Counted from the first letter of the stretch, positions 24,858-33,660 are shown. The stretch is DNA of 64,000 nt from Thermoclostridium sp036562185 (GCA_036562185.1 DATCKN010000120.1:1-64000); one strand, 5' to 3'. The notes: a model not told the origin generated them from the letters alone. A program made the numbers and translations.

Positions 24858-27098
24858 GTGACTGAAAAAAAAGAAAGGGATAAAAGCATTCAAAAGATTG
24901 GACAAGTCATAAGGAACAATACTTTTCTTCAGCGCATCCTTATTGGTGCTGTTTCTCTGCTTTTGGTTTTCATTATGATTTCCAATGGTGCCGCACCGAA
25001 AAAATATAAGCTTACCCTGGGCATGGCATCTGGGTTTGATATCCGTGCCCCCAGGGATATTGAAAATACTATGAAAACCGAAGAGCTTGCCCTTGAGCGT
25101 GTAAAAGAAATTCCTCCTGTTATCAAGGAACTGAAATGGGCAAATGCTCAAATGACGGGAAATATAATCGATTTTTTTGACAGGCTGGACAGCCTGAGGG
25201 ATAAAATTATACCTATAATGGAAGCCGGAAACGAATTAAGTCTTGGCGAAATGCTGGAACAGGAAAATGTGAGTCTGGAAATTCCTATTCTTGCCAAAAT
25301 GCCGGAAGAGCTTCAGAGTTACCTGTTCATGCGGGATACACAGCCGGATATCAAGCAGCTTAAAGAATTGCTGATTAGGCAAATCATCCCGCAATTATCC
25401 ACGACAGTAATAACTGACGATAATCTTTCTGAAATTCTTGAGGAATTCTACATGAAAATTGAGGAGGAAACCCCTTCCCTTGAAATGCAGCAGGTTGCTA
25501 AGTTTATTCTTTCAGATGTGCTTATTCCAAACAGTATGGTGGATGAGCAGGAGACCGAAAAGCAGAAAAATGACTTCATTGAAGCATATAAGCTTGAAAA
25601 TCCGGTAATGATATATAAGAATGAAAGGTTTATCCGCAAGGAGGATATCATAACTGCCGACAAACTTGATGTTATGAGAAGGCTTGGGCTTCTGGATGAG
25701 CAAAACGGGCCGGATTACCTTTTCCTTGTTTCGGTATTTTCTATTTTACTGATACTTTGGGCAATTCTGGCGTTGTTTATGAAGCATTTTGCAAGGAAAA
25801 CATTTGAAAACCGGAATGAACTGCTGCTGGTTGCAAGTGTTATTGTTTTGACGGTATTTCTGGCGTTTATGTCAAAGGAATTTATTCCTGAGTATTCTGC
25901 CTATATTACACTGGGATTCATTGCACCGGTACTGACAGTGATATTCCTTAATGTGCAGATTGCAGTCATAGTAAATCTGGTTATTACTTTGTCAGTGTCG
26001 CTGATTTTCAGGGATAACCTGACATTTGTAATTATGTATATTATAAGCGGTACGGTGGCTTCGTTCCTGTCTGCCAATGCAAACCAAAGAAGAAGGATAT
26101 CGCTGTCGGGGTTTGTTATAGGAGCGGTCAATATCCTGGTGGTGGCATGTATAGGCATAATAGAAAAAAAAGATTGGACTTCAATCTTTTATGAAGGCGG
26201 AATTGCATTTGTAAACGGTATTCTTTCAATAATACTGGCAATTGGTATTCTGCCGTTCTTTGAAGGTATATTCAATCTGATAACACCTTTGAAGCTTCTG
26301 GAACTGGCAGATCCTAACCATCCTCTTTTAAAACGGCTGCTTATGGAGGCTCCGGGAACATATCACCACAGCCTTATGGTGGGGAACCTGGCTGAAGCTG
26401 CTGTCAGGCAGATAGGAGGTAACGCATTGCTGGCAAGGGTTGGCGCGTATTTCCATGATGTGGGTAAACTGAAACGGCCTAGCTTCTTTAAGGAAAATCA
26501 AATGTCCGAAAACCCACACGACAGGATAACTCCTAATTTAAGCACTCTTGTAATAACATCGCATACAAAAGACGGTGAACAGCTTGCAATAAAACATAAA
26601 CTTCCAAAAGCCATCCGTGATATAATTGTACAGCACCATGGAACAACTTTGGTTGCATACTTTTATCACAAGGCAAAACAGGTTGACAAGGGTATTGATG
26701 TAAAAGAAAGCAATTTCCGATATGAAGGACCAAAGCCACAATCAAGAGAGGCAGCTGTCGTTCTTCTTGCGGATTCGGTAGAGGCGGCGGTCAGATCGTT
26801 GCCGGATAAGACAAAGGGTAAGATTGAGGGCTTGATCAGAAAGATAATTAAGGATAAACTTGATGACGGGCAGTTGGACAACTGTGACTTAACCCTTAAG
26901 GACATGAATGAAATTGCAAATGCGTTCATGACGGTACTAAGCGGTTTTTTCCATGAAAGGACCGAATACCCTGATCTTGAGAAGAAGACAAACTTAAGTG
27001 AGTTGGACAGATATAGCGCTTTTCTGGATGATAAAGAGGAGAAGGAAAATGAAAGTAGCGATTCAAAACAAACTGAAGAAGAGATACCTTCCAATTAA
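24858..27098 (+). CDS. pgpH: 7TM-HD domain cyclic-di-AMP phosphodiesterase PgpH
   Basis: The 746-aa protein starts at GTG. It has a first membrane helix (about 33-52), an extracytoplasmic 7TMR-HDED domain (to about 285), seven membrane helices (about 290-475) and a cytoplasmic HD domain. The metal motif is visible as HHSLMVGNLAE, then FHDVGK, HGTT and a later Asp in LLADSVEAA. PgpH proteins hydrolyse c-di-AMP and so influence osmolyte transport and cell-wall balance. The 3' end overlaps ybeY by 50 nt. Confidence 0.92.
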   Translation: MTEKKERDKSIQKIGQVIRNNTFLQRILIGAVSLLLVFIMISNGAAPKKYKLTLGMASGFDIRAPRDIENTMKTEELALERVKEIPPVIKELKWANAQMTGNIIDFFDRLDSLRDKIIPIMEAGNELSLGEMLEQENVSLEIPILAKMPEELQSYLFMRDTQPDIKQLKELLIRQIIPQLSTTVITDDNLSEILEEFYMKIEEETPSLEMQQVAKFILSDVLIPNSMVDEQETEKQKNDFIEAYKLENPVMIYKNERFIRKEDIITADKLDVMRRLGLLDEQNGPDYLFLVSVFSILLILWAILALFMKHFARKTFENRNELLLVASVIVLTVFLAFMSKEFIPEYSAYITLGFIAPVLTVIFLNVQIAVIVNLVITLSVSLIFRDNLTFVIMYIISGTVASFLSANANQRRRISLSGFVIGAVNILVVACIGIIEKKDWTSIFYEGGIAFVNGILSIILAIGILPFFEGIFNLITPLKLLELADPNHPLLKRLLMEAPGTYHHSLMVGNLAEAAVRQIGGNALLARVGAYFHDVGKLKRPSFFKENQMSENPHDRITPNLSTLVITSHTKDGEQLAIKHKLPKAIRDIIVQHHGTTLVAYFYHKAKQVDKGIDVKESNFRYEGPKPQSREAAVVLLADSVEAAVRSLPDKTKGKIEGLIRKIIKDKLDDGQLDNCDLTLKDMNEIANAFMTVLSGFFHERTEYPDLEKKTNLSELDRYSAFLDDKEEKENESSDSKQTEEEIPSN

Positions 27099-27537
27099 GG
27101 ATCTAAAGACACTGATTACAGAAGCGGTGAAAGCAACACTTGATAAAGAGCAGGTACAATTTCCCGTGCTTGTTTCCATTCTTCTTGTCGAGAATGATGA
27201 GATCCGCAGAATTAATTCGGAATACAGGAACAAAGACAGTGTTACCGATGTTCTTTCATTTCCCATGCTGGATATGGAAGATGGTGTATTTATTTCGGAA
27301 CCGGGAGAAATGGATTTGGATCAGGGAAGACTTTTCCTGGGCGATATTGTTATATCTGTTCCGAAAGCCATTGAGCAGGCTCAGGCTTATGGTCATTCCG
27401 CTGAAAGAGAACTGGCATTTCTGGCTGTTCACGGGATGCTTCATTTATTAGGGTATGATCATATCATACCTGAGAGAGAAGAAAAAATGAAAGAAAGACA
27501 GGAGGAGATTCTTTCATTAATGGGCCTGCCCCGGTGA
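27049..27537 (+). CDS. ybeY: Endoribonuclease YbeY (16S rRNA maturation)
   Basis: The 162-aa protein has the zinc motif HGMLHLLGYDH near the C-terminus and the RxINxxYRxxDxxTDVLSF region (RRINSEYRNKDSVTDVLSF). YbeY is a single-strand RNase in 16S 3'-end maturation and ribosome quality control. ATG 27049 is preceded by GAGGAGAAGGAAA and lies within pgpH, a typical overlap in this cluster. The longer open frame from 26998 is not needed. Confidence 0.94.
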   Translation: MKVAIQNKLKKRYLPIKDLKTLITEAVKATLDKEQVQFPVLVSILLVENDEIRRINSEYRNKDSVTDVLSFPMLDMEDGVFISEPGEMDLDQGRLFLGDIVISVPKAIEQAQAYGHSAERELAFLAVHGMLHLLGYDHIIPEREEKMKERQEEILSLMGLPR

Positions 27538-27560
27538 ACATGAAAAAATTGGAGAAAAGT

Positions 27561-27938
27561 ATGAAGAACAGATTTTTGAAGGATAGTTTCAAATGTGCCG
27601 GTCAGGGGATAAAGGAGGCATTTATAAGCGAAAGAAATTTCAAAATACATTGTTTTGCAACGCTTCTGGTTGTTGTGTTTGGAATATTCTTTGAACTGCC
27701 GTTACAGAAATGGATTGCATTGTGCTTTGCAATTGGTTTTGTACTTGTATGCGAATTGATAAATACCGCCGGCGAAACTTTAGTTGATATGATAACCAAG
27801 GAATATTCGGTTGAGGCCAAGAAGGTTAAAGATCTATTGGCAGGCGCCGTTTTAATATCCGCGGCTACCGCTTTTGTAACGGGTATTCTGGTATTTATTG
27901 ATCCTGTAATCGAACTGATTGCAAGTTTTTTTAATTAA
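27561..27938 (+). CDS. Diacylglycerol kinase family protein (undecaprenol kinase type)
   Basis: The 125-aa integral membrane kinase is of the DgkA/UndK family. After SERNFKIH it has three membrane helices, and between them the active-site stretch CELINTAGETLVDMITKEYSVEAKKVKDLLAGAVL, split across residues 65-100. In Gram-positive bacteria this family phosphorylates undecaprenol to recycle the cell-wall lipid carrier. ATG 27561 with GGAG 6 nt upstream is preferred over ATG 27540 or GTG 27534, which lack a site. Confidence 0.88.
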   Translation: MKNRFLKDSFKCAGQGIKEAFISERNFKIHCFATLLVVVFGIFFELPLQKWIALCFAIGFVLVCELINTAGETLVDMITKEYSVEAKKVKDLLAGAVLISAATAFVTGILVFIDPVIELIASFFN

Positions 27939-27954
27939 CTAAAAGGAGTATGCC

Positions 27955-28620
27955 ATGTTAAGATTAAGTTTGGAAGATATTCTGTTAATGGTACCTGTTC
28001 TGCTTATTTCGTTAACCGTCCATGAGTTTTCTCATGGTTACATAGCATACCGGCTTGGGGATCCGACGGCAAAAGTGCAGGGGCGGCTTAGTTTGAATCC
28101 TTTCAGGCATCTTGATCCAATTGGCACTATAATGATGGTTGTTGCAAAAATCGGCTGGGCAAAGCCTGTACCTATAAACCCGGTCTATTTTAAAGACCGA
28201 AAAAGAGGTACAATGCTCGTAAGCATCGCCGGCCCTCTTTCGAATCTGGCAATGGCATTTATCGGTGTTTTTTTATTTGAAATAACCTACATTGTCGGAT
28301 ACAGAAATATAATTGCAGGCGATAATTTTACCCTGTATTTCATTGAGTTTTTGAGGCTGTTTTTCTCGGTTAATATAAATTTGGCAATTTTCAATTTGCT
28401 TCCAGTGCCGCCGCTGGACGGTTCAAAGATACTTTCCGGCGTTTTGCCTGCAGAGAAGTATTTTCGCTATATGCAGTATGAAAGATATATAGGCATGATT
28501 TTCCTGCTGGTCGTATTGGTTTTCCCTTCAGCATTGAGCAGTGTTATTTCTTTCTTTACGCGGCCTATAGCAAAAAGCATGATCTGGTGTGCTGAACAAA
28601 TAATTGGAATTTTTCTGTGA
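27955..28620 (+). CDS. M50 family site-2 protease-like membrane metalloprotease
   Basis: The 221-aa polytopic membrane protein has the zinc motif HEFSHG near residue 23 and the second metal motif NLLPVPPLDGSKI near 145-157. It belongs to the compact site-2 protease branch common in clostridia; substrates are unknown. AAAGGAG precedes the ATG, and scpA follows 9 nt after the stop, a common neighbourhood. Confidence 0.9.
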   Translation: MLRLSLEDILLMVPVLLISLTVHEFSHGYIAYRLGDPTAKVQGRLSLNPFRHLDPIGTIMMVVAKIGWAKPVPINPVYFKDRKRGTMLVSIAGPLSNLAMAFIGVFLFEITYIVGYRNIIAGDNFTLYFIEFLRLFFSVNINLAIFNLLPVPPLDGSKILSGVLPAEKYFRYMQYERYIGMIFLLVVLVFPSALSSVISFFTRPIAKSMIWCAEQIIGIFL

Positions 28621-28629
28621 GGGATAAAT

Positions 28630-29397
28630 ATGGGAAGTGAACTTACAGGTTCGCTGCATGATGTATATACGATTAAACTGAATAACTTTGAAGGGCCTTT
28701 TGATCTGCTCTTCTACTTAATTGAGAAAAACCAGATTGATATATATGATATTCCAATAGTTGAAATAACCGATCAGTACATGGAATATCTTTTTGCGATG
28801 CAGGAGATGGATCTTGAAATAGCCAGCGAGTTTCTTATAATGGCGGCCACTCTTTTACATATCAAATCAAAGCTTCTTCTGCCGTCAAGAAAGGAAGAAG
28901 AGGAGGAAGAGGCAGATCCGCGTGAAGAATTAATCATGAAGCTGGTGGAATACAAAAAAGTGAAAGAGTTTGCAGATATTCTGAAGGAAAGAGAAAGAAC
29001 ATGGAACAAGGTTTATTATAAACTTCCTGAAGCTTTGCCTGAATCAGCTTATGAAGTAATCCTGGATGTTTCACCAACCCTGTTGAAGGAGTGGTATCAG
29101 AAATGCATGCAAGATTATTATGACAGGCAAAATGATGTTACACAGAAGATGAACAGAATACTCAGGCAGGAGAAGGTTTCGCTGAGGCTGAAGATAAAGG
29201 AATTGCTGGCTAAACTGAAACGGGGCGTAAGGCTTTGTTTTTCACAGATATATAATTTAAAGAAAATGTCCCGGATTGAAGTGGCGACGGGTTTTTTAGC
29301 CACACTGGAAATTGCCAAGCTGGGTAAGGCAACTATTGAGCAGAAGGAAGAGTTTGGAGAAATCTACATAGAGCCAAAAATTACAGGGAAGGGATAG
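28630..29397 (+). CDS. scpA: Segregation and condensation protein A (kleisin)
   Basis: ScpA bridges SMC heads and ScpB in bacterial condensin. The 255-aa protein starts the conserved region with KLNNFEGPFDLLFYLIEKNQIDIYDIPI (residues about 18-45), has a helical acidic middle (KEEEEEEADPREE), and ends in the winged-helix region VEVATGFLATLEIAKLGK-like. It is followed by scpB after 8 nt. Confidence 0.95.
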   Translation: MGSELTGSLHDVYTIKLNNFEGPFDLLFYLIEKNQIDIYDIPIVEITDQYMEYLFAMQEMDLEIASEFLIMAATLLHIKSKLLLPSRKEEEEEEADPREELIMKLVEYKKVKEFADILKERERTWNKVYYKLPEALPESAYEVILDVSPTLLKEWYQKCMQDYYDRQNDVTQKMNRILRQEKVSLRLKIKELLAKLKRGVRLCFSQIYNLKKMSRIEVATGFLATLEIAKLGKATIEQKEEFGEIYIEPKITGKG

Positions 29398-29405
29398 TTC
29401 ATAAT

Positions 29406-29957
29406 ATGGATGACTTAAGGGAGATTGAAGCAGCACTTGAAGCAGTTTTGTTCGCTGCAGGGGATGCTGTTCCGCTCGAAAAGCTGGCTGAGATTATCGG
29501 TCAGGATAAGAAGACAACAGCAAGCATTCTGTCGGGTATGGACATGAAATATAAAAGCTCGAACAGGGGAATCATGCTGAGGCAATTGGGTTCAAAGTAC
29601 CAACTGTGCACAAAACCTGAATATGACGAGTACATAGCATATTTAGGAACAGGCAGAAAAAAGCAGGGGCTGTCCCAGGCTGCTTATGAAGTCCTTGCAA
29701 TTATTGCATATCACCAGCCGATAACCAAGGCACATATAGAACACATTCGCGGTGTAAATTCTGATAATGTAATTGCAACTCTGCTGGAAAAAAATCTGAT
29801 TTGTGAAGCTGGAAGGCAGGAAGGGCCTGGAAGGCCAAAACTTTACGGTACAACCGAGGAATTTCTCAGGGTATTTGGTTTCAGTTCTCTCAATGATTTG
29901 CCTCAGCTAAGCATGAACGAAATACAGGTTGTAATGAATGAGGTGCCTGTGGATTAG
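29406..29957 (+). CDS. scpB: Segregation and condensation protein B
   Basis: The 183-aa ScpB protein has two winged-helix domains. Visible features are EAALEAVLFAAGDAVPLEKLAEI, SQAAYEVLAIIAYHQPITKAHIEHIRGVNSD (split) and GRPKLYGTTEEFLRVFG. ScpB binds ScpA as a dimer and supports loading of the condensin complex on the chromosome. It is co-directional with scpA and followed by an unexpected glycosidase-like gene. Confidence 0.95.
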   Translation: MDDLREIEAALEAVLFAAGDAVPLEKLAEIIGQDKKTTASILSGMDMKYKSSNRGIMLRQLGSKYQLCTKPEYDEYIAYLGTGRKKQGLSQAAYEVLAIIAYHQPITKAHIEHIRGVNSDNVIATLLEKNLICEAGRQEGPGRPKLYGTTEEFLRVFGFSSLNDLPQLSMNEIQVVMNEVPVD

Positions 29958-30008
29958 CCTTGTGCTATTATGCAGAAGAAATTTCCAGATATAAAGGAGG
30001 ATAGCCCA

Positions 30009-30947
30009 ATGAACAAATTAAAGGTACCGCCTGCTCCTTTATACCGTGATCCAATATACGACAGCCCCACTGATCCTGTTGTTATCTATAACAGGGAGGA
30101 AAAATGCTTTTGGATGCTTTATACGCAGAGGCGTGCGACAGAAATCAACATCGGTGTTTCTACCGTGCATGGAACAAAAATAGGGGTTGCCTCATCAAAA
30201 GACGGTCTTCGCTGGCTTTACCGCGGTACGCTGCCAAACCTGGATTTTGAACCCGGAATGAATACTTTCTGGGCACCCGAAGTTATTTTTTCGAGGGGAA
30301 AATATCACATGTATGTGTCCTATGTTAGAGGTGTTCCCACAGACTGGCAATGGGACCGCTATATTATTCATTATACGGCCGAAAATATGTGGGAATGGAA
30401 ATTTGAATCCATTCTGCCACTGTCTTCAAACAGGGTGATTGATGCATGCGTGTATGAAATCTCGCCGGGTGTATATAAATTGTGGTATAAGGATGAAGTC
30501 AATCATAGCCATACATACAGCGCCATCAGTGAGGACTTATACCATTGGAAGGTTTTGGGACCCGAGATTACCGATGTATCTCACGAAGGACCGAATGTCT
30601 TTGAATTGGGCGGCGTGAAATGGCTTATCACTGATTACTGGAAAGGCTTGGGGGTATATTCGTCAGAGGATTTTACCCGGTGGACGCGAAAAAAGAATAT
30701 CCTCGATGAGCCAGGCGGGCGGAAATGGGATAATGCGGTCGGGCATCATGCCGATGTTGTTGTATGCAACGATGAGGCATATATTTTCTACTTTACGCAC
30801 CCGGATACCGGTACCACACAGCCTGAAAAAGGCCTTCGTGCATGTATACAGGTTGCAAGACTCACTACCGATGGAATTAATCTTTACTGCAACAGGAATG
30901 AAGAATTTGAACTGAACCTGAAAATACCTGGCAATATTGAAGAATAA
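30009..30947 (+). CDS. GH43-like five-bladed propeller protein (putative glycosidase)
   Basis: The 312-aa protein has features of clan GH-F propellers (families 43/62/117). Candidate catalytic acids are Asp in SPTDPVV, Asp in VIDACVYE and Glu in SHEGPN, and blades carry FWMLYTQ, YHMYVSYV, YKLWYKD and AYIFYFT. There is no signal peptide, so it should act in the cytoplasm, perhaps on imported pentose- or galactose-containing oligosaccharides. ATG 30009 has AAAGGAGG upstream; an open frame from 29970 reads through that site. It sits between scpB and DUF2953-ytfJ, which normally follow each other, and looks inserted. Substrate unknown. Confidence 0.75.
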   Translation: MNKLKVPPAPLYRDPIYDSPTDPVVIYNREEKCFWMLYTQRRATEINIGVSTVHGTKIGVASSKDGLRWLYRGTLPNLDFEPGMNTFWAPEVIFSRGKYHMYVSYVRGVPTDWQWDRYIIHYTAENMWEWKFESILPLSSNRVIDACVYEISPGVYKLWYKDEVNHSHTYSAISEDLYHWKVLGPEITDVSHEGPNVFELGGVKWLITDYWKGLGVYSSEDFTRWTRKKNILDEPGGRKWDNAVGHHADVVVCNDEAYIFYFTHPDTGTTQPEKGLRACIQVARLTTDGINLYCNRNEEFELNLKIPGNIEE

Positions 30948-31078
30948 CGTATGCGGGACCATGAGCAGCAGTTTGAAAACATTTGTTACGCGGAACGGGA
31001 AAAATGTCATGCACAGGTTTGGTTTTCCAATAAGTGGTTAAATATTGATTTCCAGGCAGGCTATGAGGTTGCAGTAAA

Positions 31079-31109
31079 AGTATACAAGGTGTTCTATTTG
31101 GATAAAATA
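31079..31109 (+). promoter_or_regulatory. Sigma-F type forespore promoter of DUF2953-ytfJ
   Basis: AGTATA (31079-31084), a 15-nt spacer and GGATAAAATA (31100-31109) match the sigma-F consensus WGYWTA and GGNRANAMTR at essentially every defined position. It ends 17 nt before the DUF2953 start codon. Bacillus ytfJ is sigma-F dependent, which supports the call. Confidence 0.75.
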
Positions 31110-31126
31110 ACCTGGAGGTGAAAAAA

Positions 31127-31672
31127 ATGTACCTGCCGGTTATTTTATTTTTTATTGCTGTTTTTGTATCTGTTCTGTTTATGAGCCTGAGGATATCCAT
31201 TGAAGTAATTGCTGAAAATTCCGGAGTAACTTATTCGGTAAAAGGAATTATCCTTAAGTATATTAAAATAGCCGAAGTAAAAAGCGGCACAGAGAAGCCG
31301 AAGAAACCCCAAAAAGCAGAAAAGGAACGCGAGAAAATTCTTGGCATAATAAAAACAGCAATGAAAAAAAATAATGGCAAGATATTTCATATAGAAAAGC
31401 TTTCCCTCACAGGAACTTTTTCGGTTGATGATGCGGCTGCAAATGCAATTTTGTATGGTTTTTTTATTATCCTGTGGCAGTTTATTATTATTTTCCTCTC
31501 AGCACACTTTACATTTGAACATCAAAATTACGGTCTTTATCCCGATTTTCAGAATGATAAAAATGAACTGATATTTCAAGTGATTTTGCGCGTGGTAATA
31601 TTAAAGGCTTTATTGCTGGTGTTAACCTATTATTTTGAATCAAAGGTGAAAAATAAAAGAAAAGCTGAATAG
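31127..31672 (+). CDS. DUF2953 domain membrane protein
   Basis: The 181-aa protein has an N-terminal membrane helix (about 4-22), a short beta stretch (ISIEVIAENSGVTYSVKGIILKYIKI), a lysine-rich linker and a second membrane helix near 105-125. DUF2953 proteins are commonly encoded just upstream of ytfJ in clostridia and are presumed sporulation proteins of unknown activity. ATG 31127 lies 9 nt after GGAGG; a GTG at 31118 sits inside that site. The sigma-F promoter directly upstream points to forespore expression. Confidence 0.78.
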   Translation: MYLPVILFFIAVFVSVLFMSLRISIEVIAENSGVTYSVKGIILKYIKIAEVKSGTEKPKKPQKAEKEREKILGIIKTAMKKNNGKIFHIEKLSLTGTFSVDDAAANAILYGFFIILWQFIIIFLSAHFTFEHQNYGLYPDFQNDKNELIFQVILRVVILKALLLVLTYYFESKVKNKRKAE

Positions 31673-31728
31673 TTTTATCTAATATTGTAAAGGATAATCA
31701 TGGATCCAAAAATTAAGGAGGTGGAAGG

Positions 31729-32181
31729 ATGGAAGCACATCCTATTGATGAATTGATGAAAACCGCCATGGAAAGCATTCGCGATATGGTGGATGTCAAT
31801 ACGATTGTCGGTGACGCAGTCCAGACTGCTGACGATACTGTTATTATACCGGTTTCCCGTGTTACTTTCGGATTCGCTGCCGGAGGAGGAGACTACCAGG
31901 GACAACGAGATTCCAGATCTGATTCCGATAAAGATGGTTTTCCCTTTGCAGGGGGCAGTGGTGCAGGTGTTAAAATACACCCTGTGGCTTTTCTTGTAGT
32001 AGGTAAAAACAATGCAATTAAACTTTTGCCTGTAGAGCACAATACTACCCTTGACCGTGTAATGGACTTTATATCAAGCATGTTGGATAAAATAGCCCCG
32101 ATGGTTATGAACAAGAAGGAAGAAGAAGAGGAACGAAACAAGAATACAAAAGAGGAAAAGAAACAGCAGGAACCTTTTTAG
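31729..32181 (+). CDS. ytfJ: Spore protein YtfJ (GerW family)
   Basis: The 150-aa product contains the GerW signature: TVIIPVSRVTFGFAAGGGDYQ and a Gly-rich GGSGAGVKIHPVAFLVVGKNNAIKLLP stretch (split at residues 80-107). It ends in a highly charged tail (KKEEEEERNKNTKEEKKQQ). In Bacillus it is a forespore protein linked to germination behaviour. GGAGGTGG precedes the ATG. A hairpin overlaps the last codons. Confidence 0.92.
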   Translation: MEAHPIDELMKTAMESIRDMVDVNTIVGDAVQTADDTVIIPVSRVTFGFAAGGGDYQGQRDSRSDSDKDGFPFAGGSGAGVKIHPVAFLVVGKNNAIKLLPVEHNTTLDRVMDFISSMLDKIAPMVMNKKEEEEERNKNTKEEKKQQEPF

Positions 32182-32195
32182 TTCCTGCTGCCTCT
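32164..32195 (+). terminator. Hairpin at the end of ytfJ
   Basis: CAGCAGGAA pairs with TTCCTGCTG (9 bp) around a 9-nt loop that contains the ytfJ stop codon. The tail CCTCTTAATTT has few T residues, so it may be a weak terminator. Confidence 0.5.
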
Positions 32196-32330
32196 TAATT
32201 TCGTCCGTTATGGTCGTGCCTGGTTGGTGTAAGTCCGTAGTTGCCCTGATAGTGGGAAACACCTGGTCAATGACAGGGGTTTATATGGTTTACCTTTAAT
32301 GCAAATTATCAGCGAAGTTGGTTTGAACTA

Positions 32331-32540
32331 TTATTGCTTGTTGGTTACATCATATTGAGGATACTGGTTTCCTGTATAGCTTTCAAAAACCTTTTTAACT
32401 ATATTACCACCGATTGTCCCAGCTTCTCTTGAAGTTAAGTCACCATTGTAACCCTGTTTAAGGTTAATACCTAACTGGTTGGCAATCTCAAATTTCATGT
32501 TATCAAAAGAAGTTCTGCTGTTGGAATTGCTTCTTGCCAT
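32331..32540 (-). CDS. Small acid-soluble spore protein, alpha/beta type
   Basis: This 69-aa DNA-binding protein saturates forespore DNA and protects it from UV and chemicals. The family core is clear: FDNMKFEIANQLGI, a segment before GDLTSREAGTIGGN, and VKKVFESY. The GPR cleavage site would be in the KFEIANQL region. The minus-strand start has GAGGAGGTG 8-10 nt upstream. It is convergent with ytfJ and divergent from flgB. A forespore promoter is expected but I could not identify one with confidence. Confidence 0.95.
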   Translation of the reverse strand: MARSNSNSRTSFDNMKFEIANQLGINLKQGYNGDLTSREAGTIGGNIVKKVFESYTGNQYPQYDVTNKQ

Positions 32541-32726
32541 CTTTTTTTCACCTCCTCACTACCTATTATGGCTGAAAGCTGAATTTATATAAGTAGTAAG
32601 TTATGGTGCAATTGGCTTACATCTTACAAAATATTCAATTAAATTTTAAATTTGCCGATTTATATATACAGTATTCCATAAAAAATTGTAAAATAACACA
32701 AATTTCGATAGTTTATTAACATACTT

Positions 32727-32756
32727 TTGTTGTATTTCGAAATTTGGTGTGATAAT
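32727..32756 (+). promoter_or_regulatory. Probable sigma-A promoter of the flagellar operon
   Basis: TTGTTG (32727-32732), an 18-nt spacer and GATAAT (32751-32756) lie about 70 nt before flgB, the first gene of a 23-gene run. Sigma-A control of this early class would match other Gram-positive fla operons. Confidence 0.45.
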
Positions 32757-32823
32757 ATAACAATAGATAGCTTAATAAATATACATTTTTTAACATAAGA
32801 GAAATATTAAGGGGTGATGAATT

Positions 32824-33204
32824 TTGGTAAGCAAATTATTATTTTCCAATGAACAGATAGAGAAAGCATTGGATGTTGCTTGGAAACGCAATGAAATCAT
32901 CTCTGAGAATATTGCTAATGTTGATACACCTGGATATAAAAGAAAAGATGTTCAATTTAAGGAGTATTTCACTTCTGAATTAAAAAACAGCAGCATTTCT
33001 AATTCAAAATCAAAACTAGCGAATAGCGAAAACATAAGGGTAATTTATGATAACAGTAATTACAGTTATCGCCTTGATGGCAATAATGTAGACCCTGAAA
33101 GAGAAATGGCTATTATGGCTGAAAATACAATTAGATACTTTACTCTTATAAATCGCTTAAGCAGTCAGTTCAGTAAAATTAGAACGATTATAAAAGGGGG
33201 CTAA
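32824..33204 (+). CDS. flgB: Flagellar basal-body rod protein FlgB
   Basis: The 126-aa proximal rod protein shows the rod signature NEIISENIANVDTPGYKRKDVQF near the N-terminus and the paired C-terminal helix (IMAENTIRYFTLINRLSSQFSKI). It starts at TTG, with AAGGGG 9 nt upstream. It is the first gene of the operon; flgC follows after 6 nt. Confidence 0.95.
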   Translation: MVSKLLFSNEQIEKALDVAWKRNEIISENIANVDTPGYKRKDVQFKEYFTSELKNSSISNSKSKLANSENIRVIYDNSNYSYRLDGNNVDPEREMAIMAENTIRYFTLINRLSSQFSKIRTIIKGG

Positions 33205-33210
33205 TATAAG

Positions 33211-33660
33211 GTGGGTTTTTTCAGTGCATTGCATGCCAGCGCGTCTGCTTTGACTGCGCAAAGGCTAAGAATGGATATTATTTCGGAAAATATTGCAAAT
33301 GTTAATACTACACGTACAGAAGAGGGAACACCATATCGAAGAAAAACTGTTATTTTTGAAGCCCAACAAGGAAACACTCCATTTTCTGCATATCTTTCAA
33401 GTGTCAGCAAAAAATTAATCAGCAATGGCAATGGTGGTGTTCGTGTATCAGCCATAGTTGAAGATCAAACGCCTTTTAAGAGCGTATATGATCCCGGACA
33501 TCCTGATGCAGATGAAAACGGAATGGTTCAGATGCCTAATGTTGATGTTGTAACCGAAATGGTGAACCTGATTTCAGCTTCAAGAGCATACGAAGCAAAT
33601 ATCACTTCTATCGAAGTGACTAAATCCATGGCATTGAAAGCACTGGAGATAGGCAGATAA
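33211..33660 (+). CDS. flgC: Flagellar basal-body rod protein FlgC
   Basis: The 149-aa rod protein starts at GTG. The N-terminal motif is ALHASASALTAQRLRMDIISENIANVNTTR (residues about 5-34), and the C-terminus DVVTEMVNLISASRAYEANITSIE is typical of FlgC. With FlgB, FlgF/G and FliE it builds the rod outside the MS-ring. Confidence 0.95.
   Translation: MGFFSALHASASALTAQRLRMDIISENIANVNTTRTEEGTPYRRKTVIFEAQQGNTPFSAYLSSVSKKLISNGNGGVRVSAIVEDQTPFKSVYDPGHPDADENGMVQMPNVDVVTEMVNLISASRAYEANITSIEVTKSMALKALEIGR

Noticed and set aside
32541..32660. Possible sigma-G promoter of the minus-strand SASP gene (CATAACTT on the minus strand)
   Set aside because: The -10 is fair but no -35 with 16-18 nt spacing is present.
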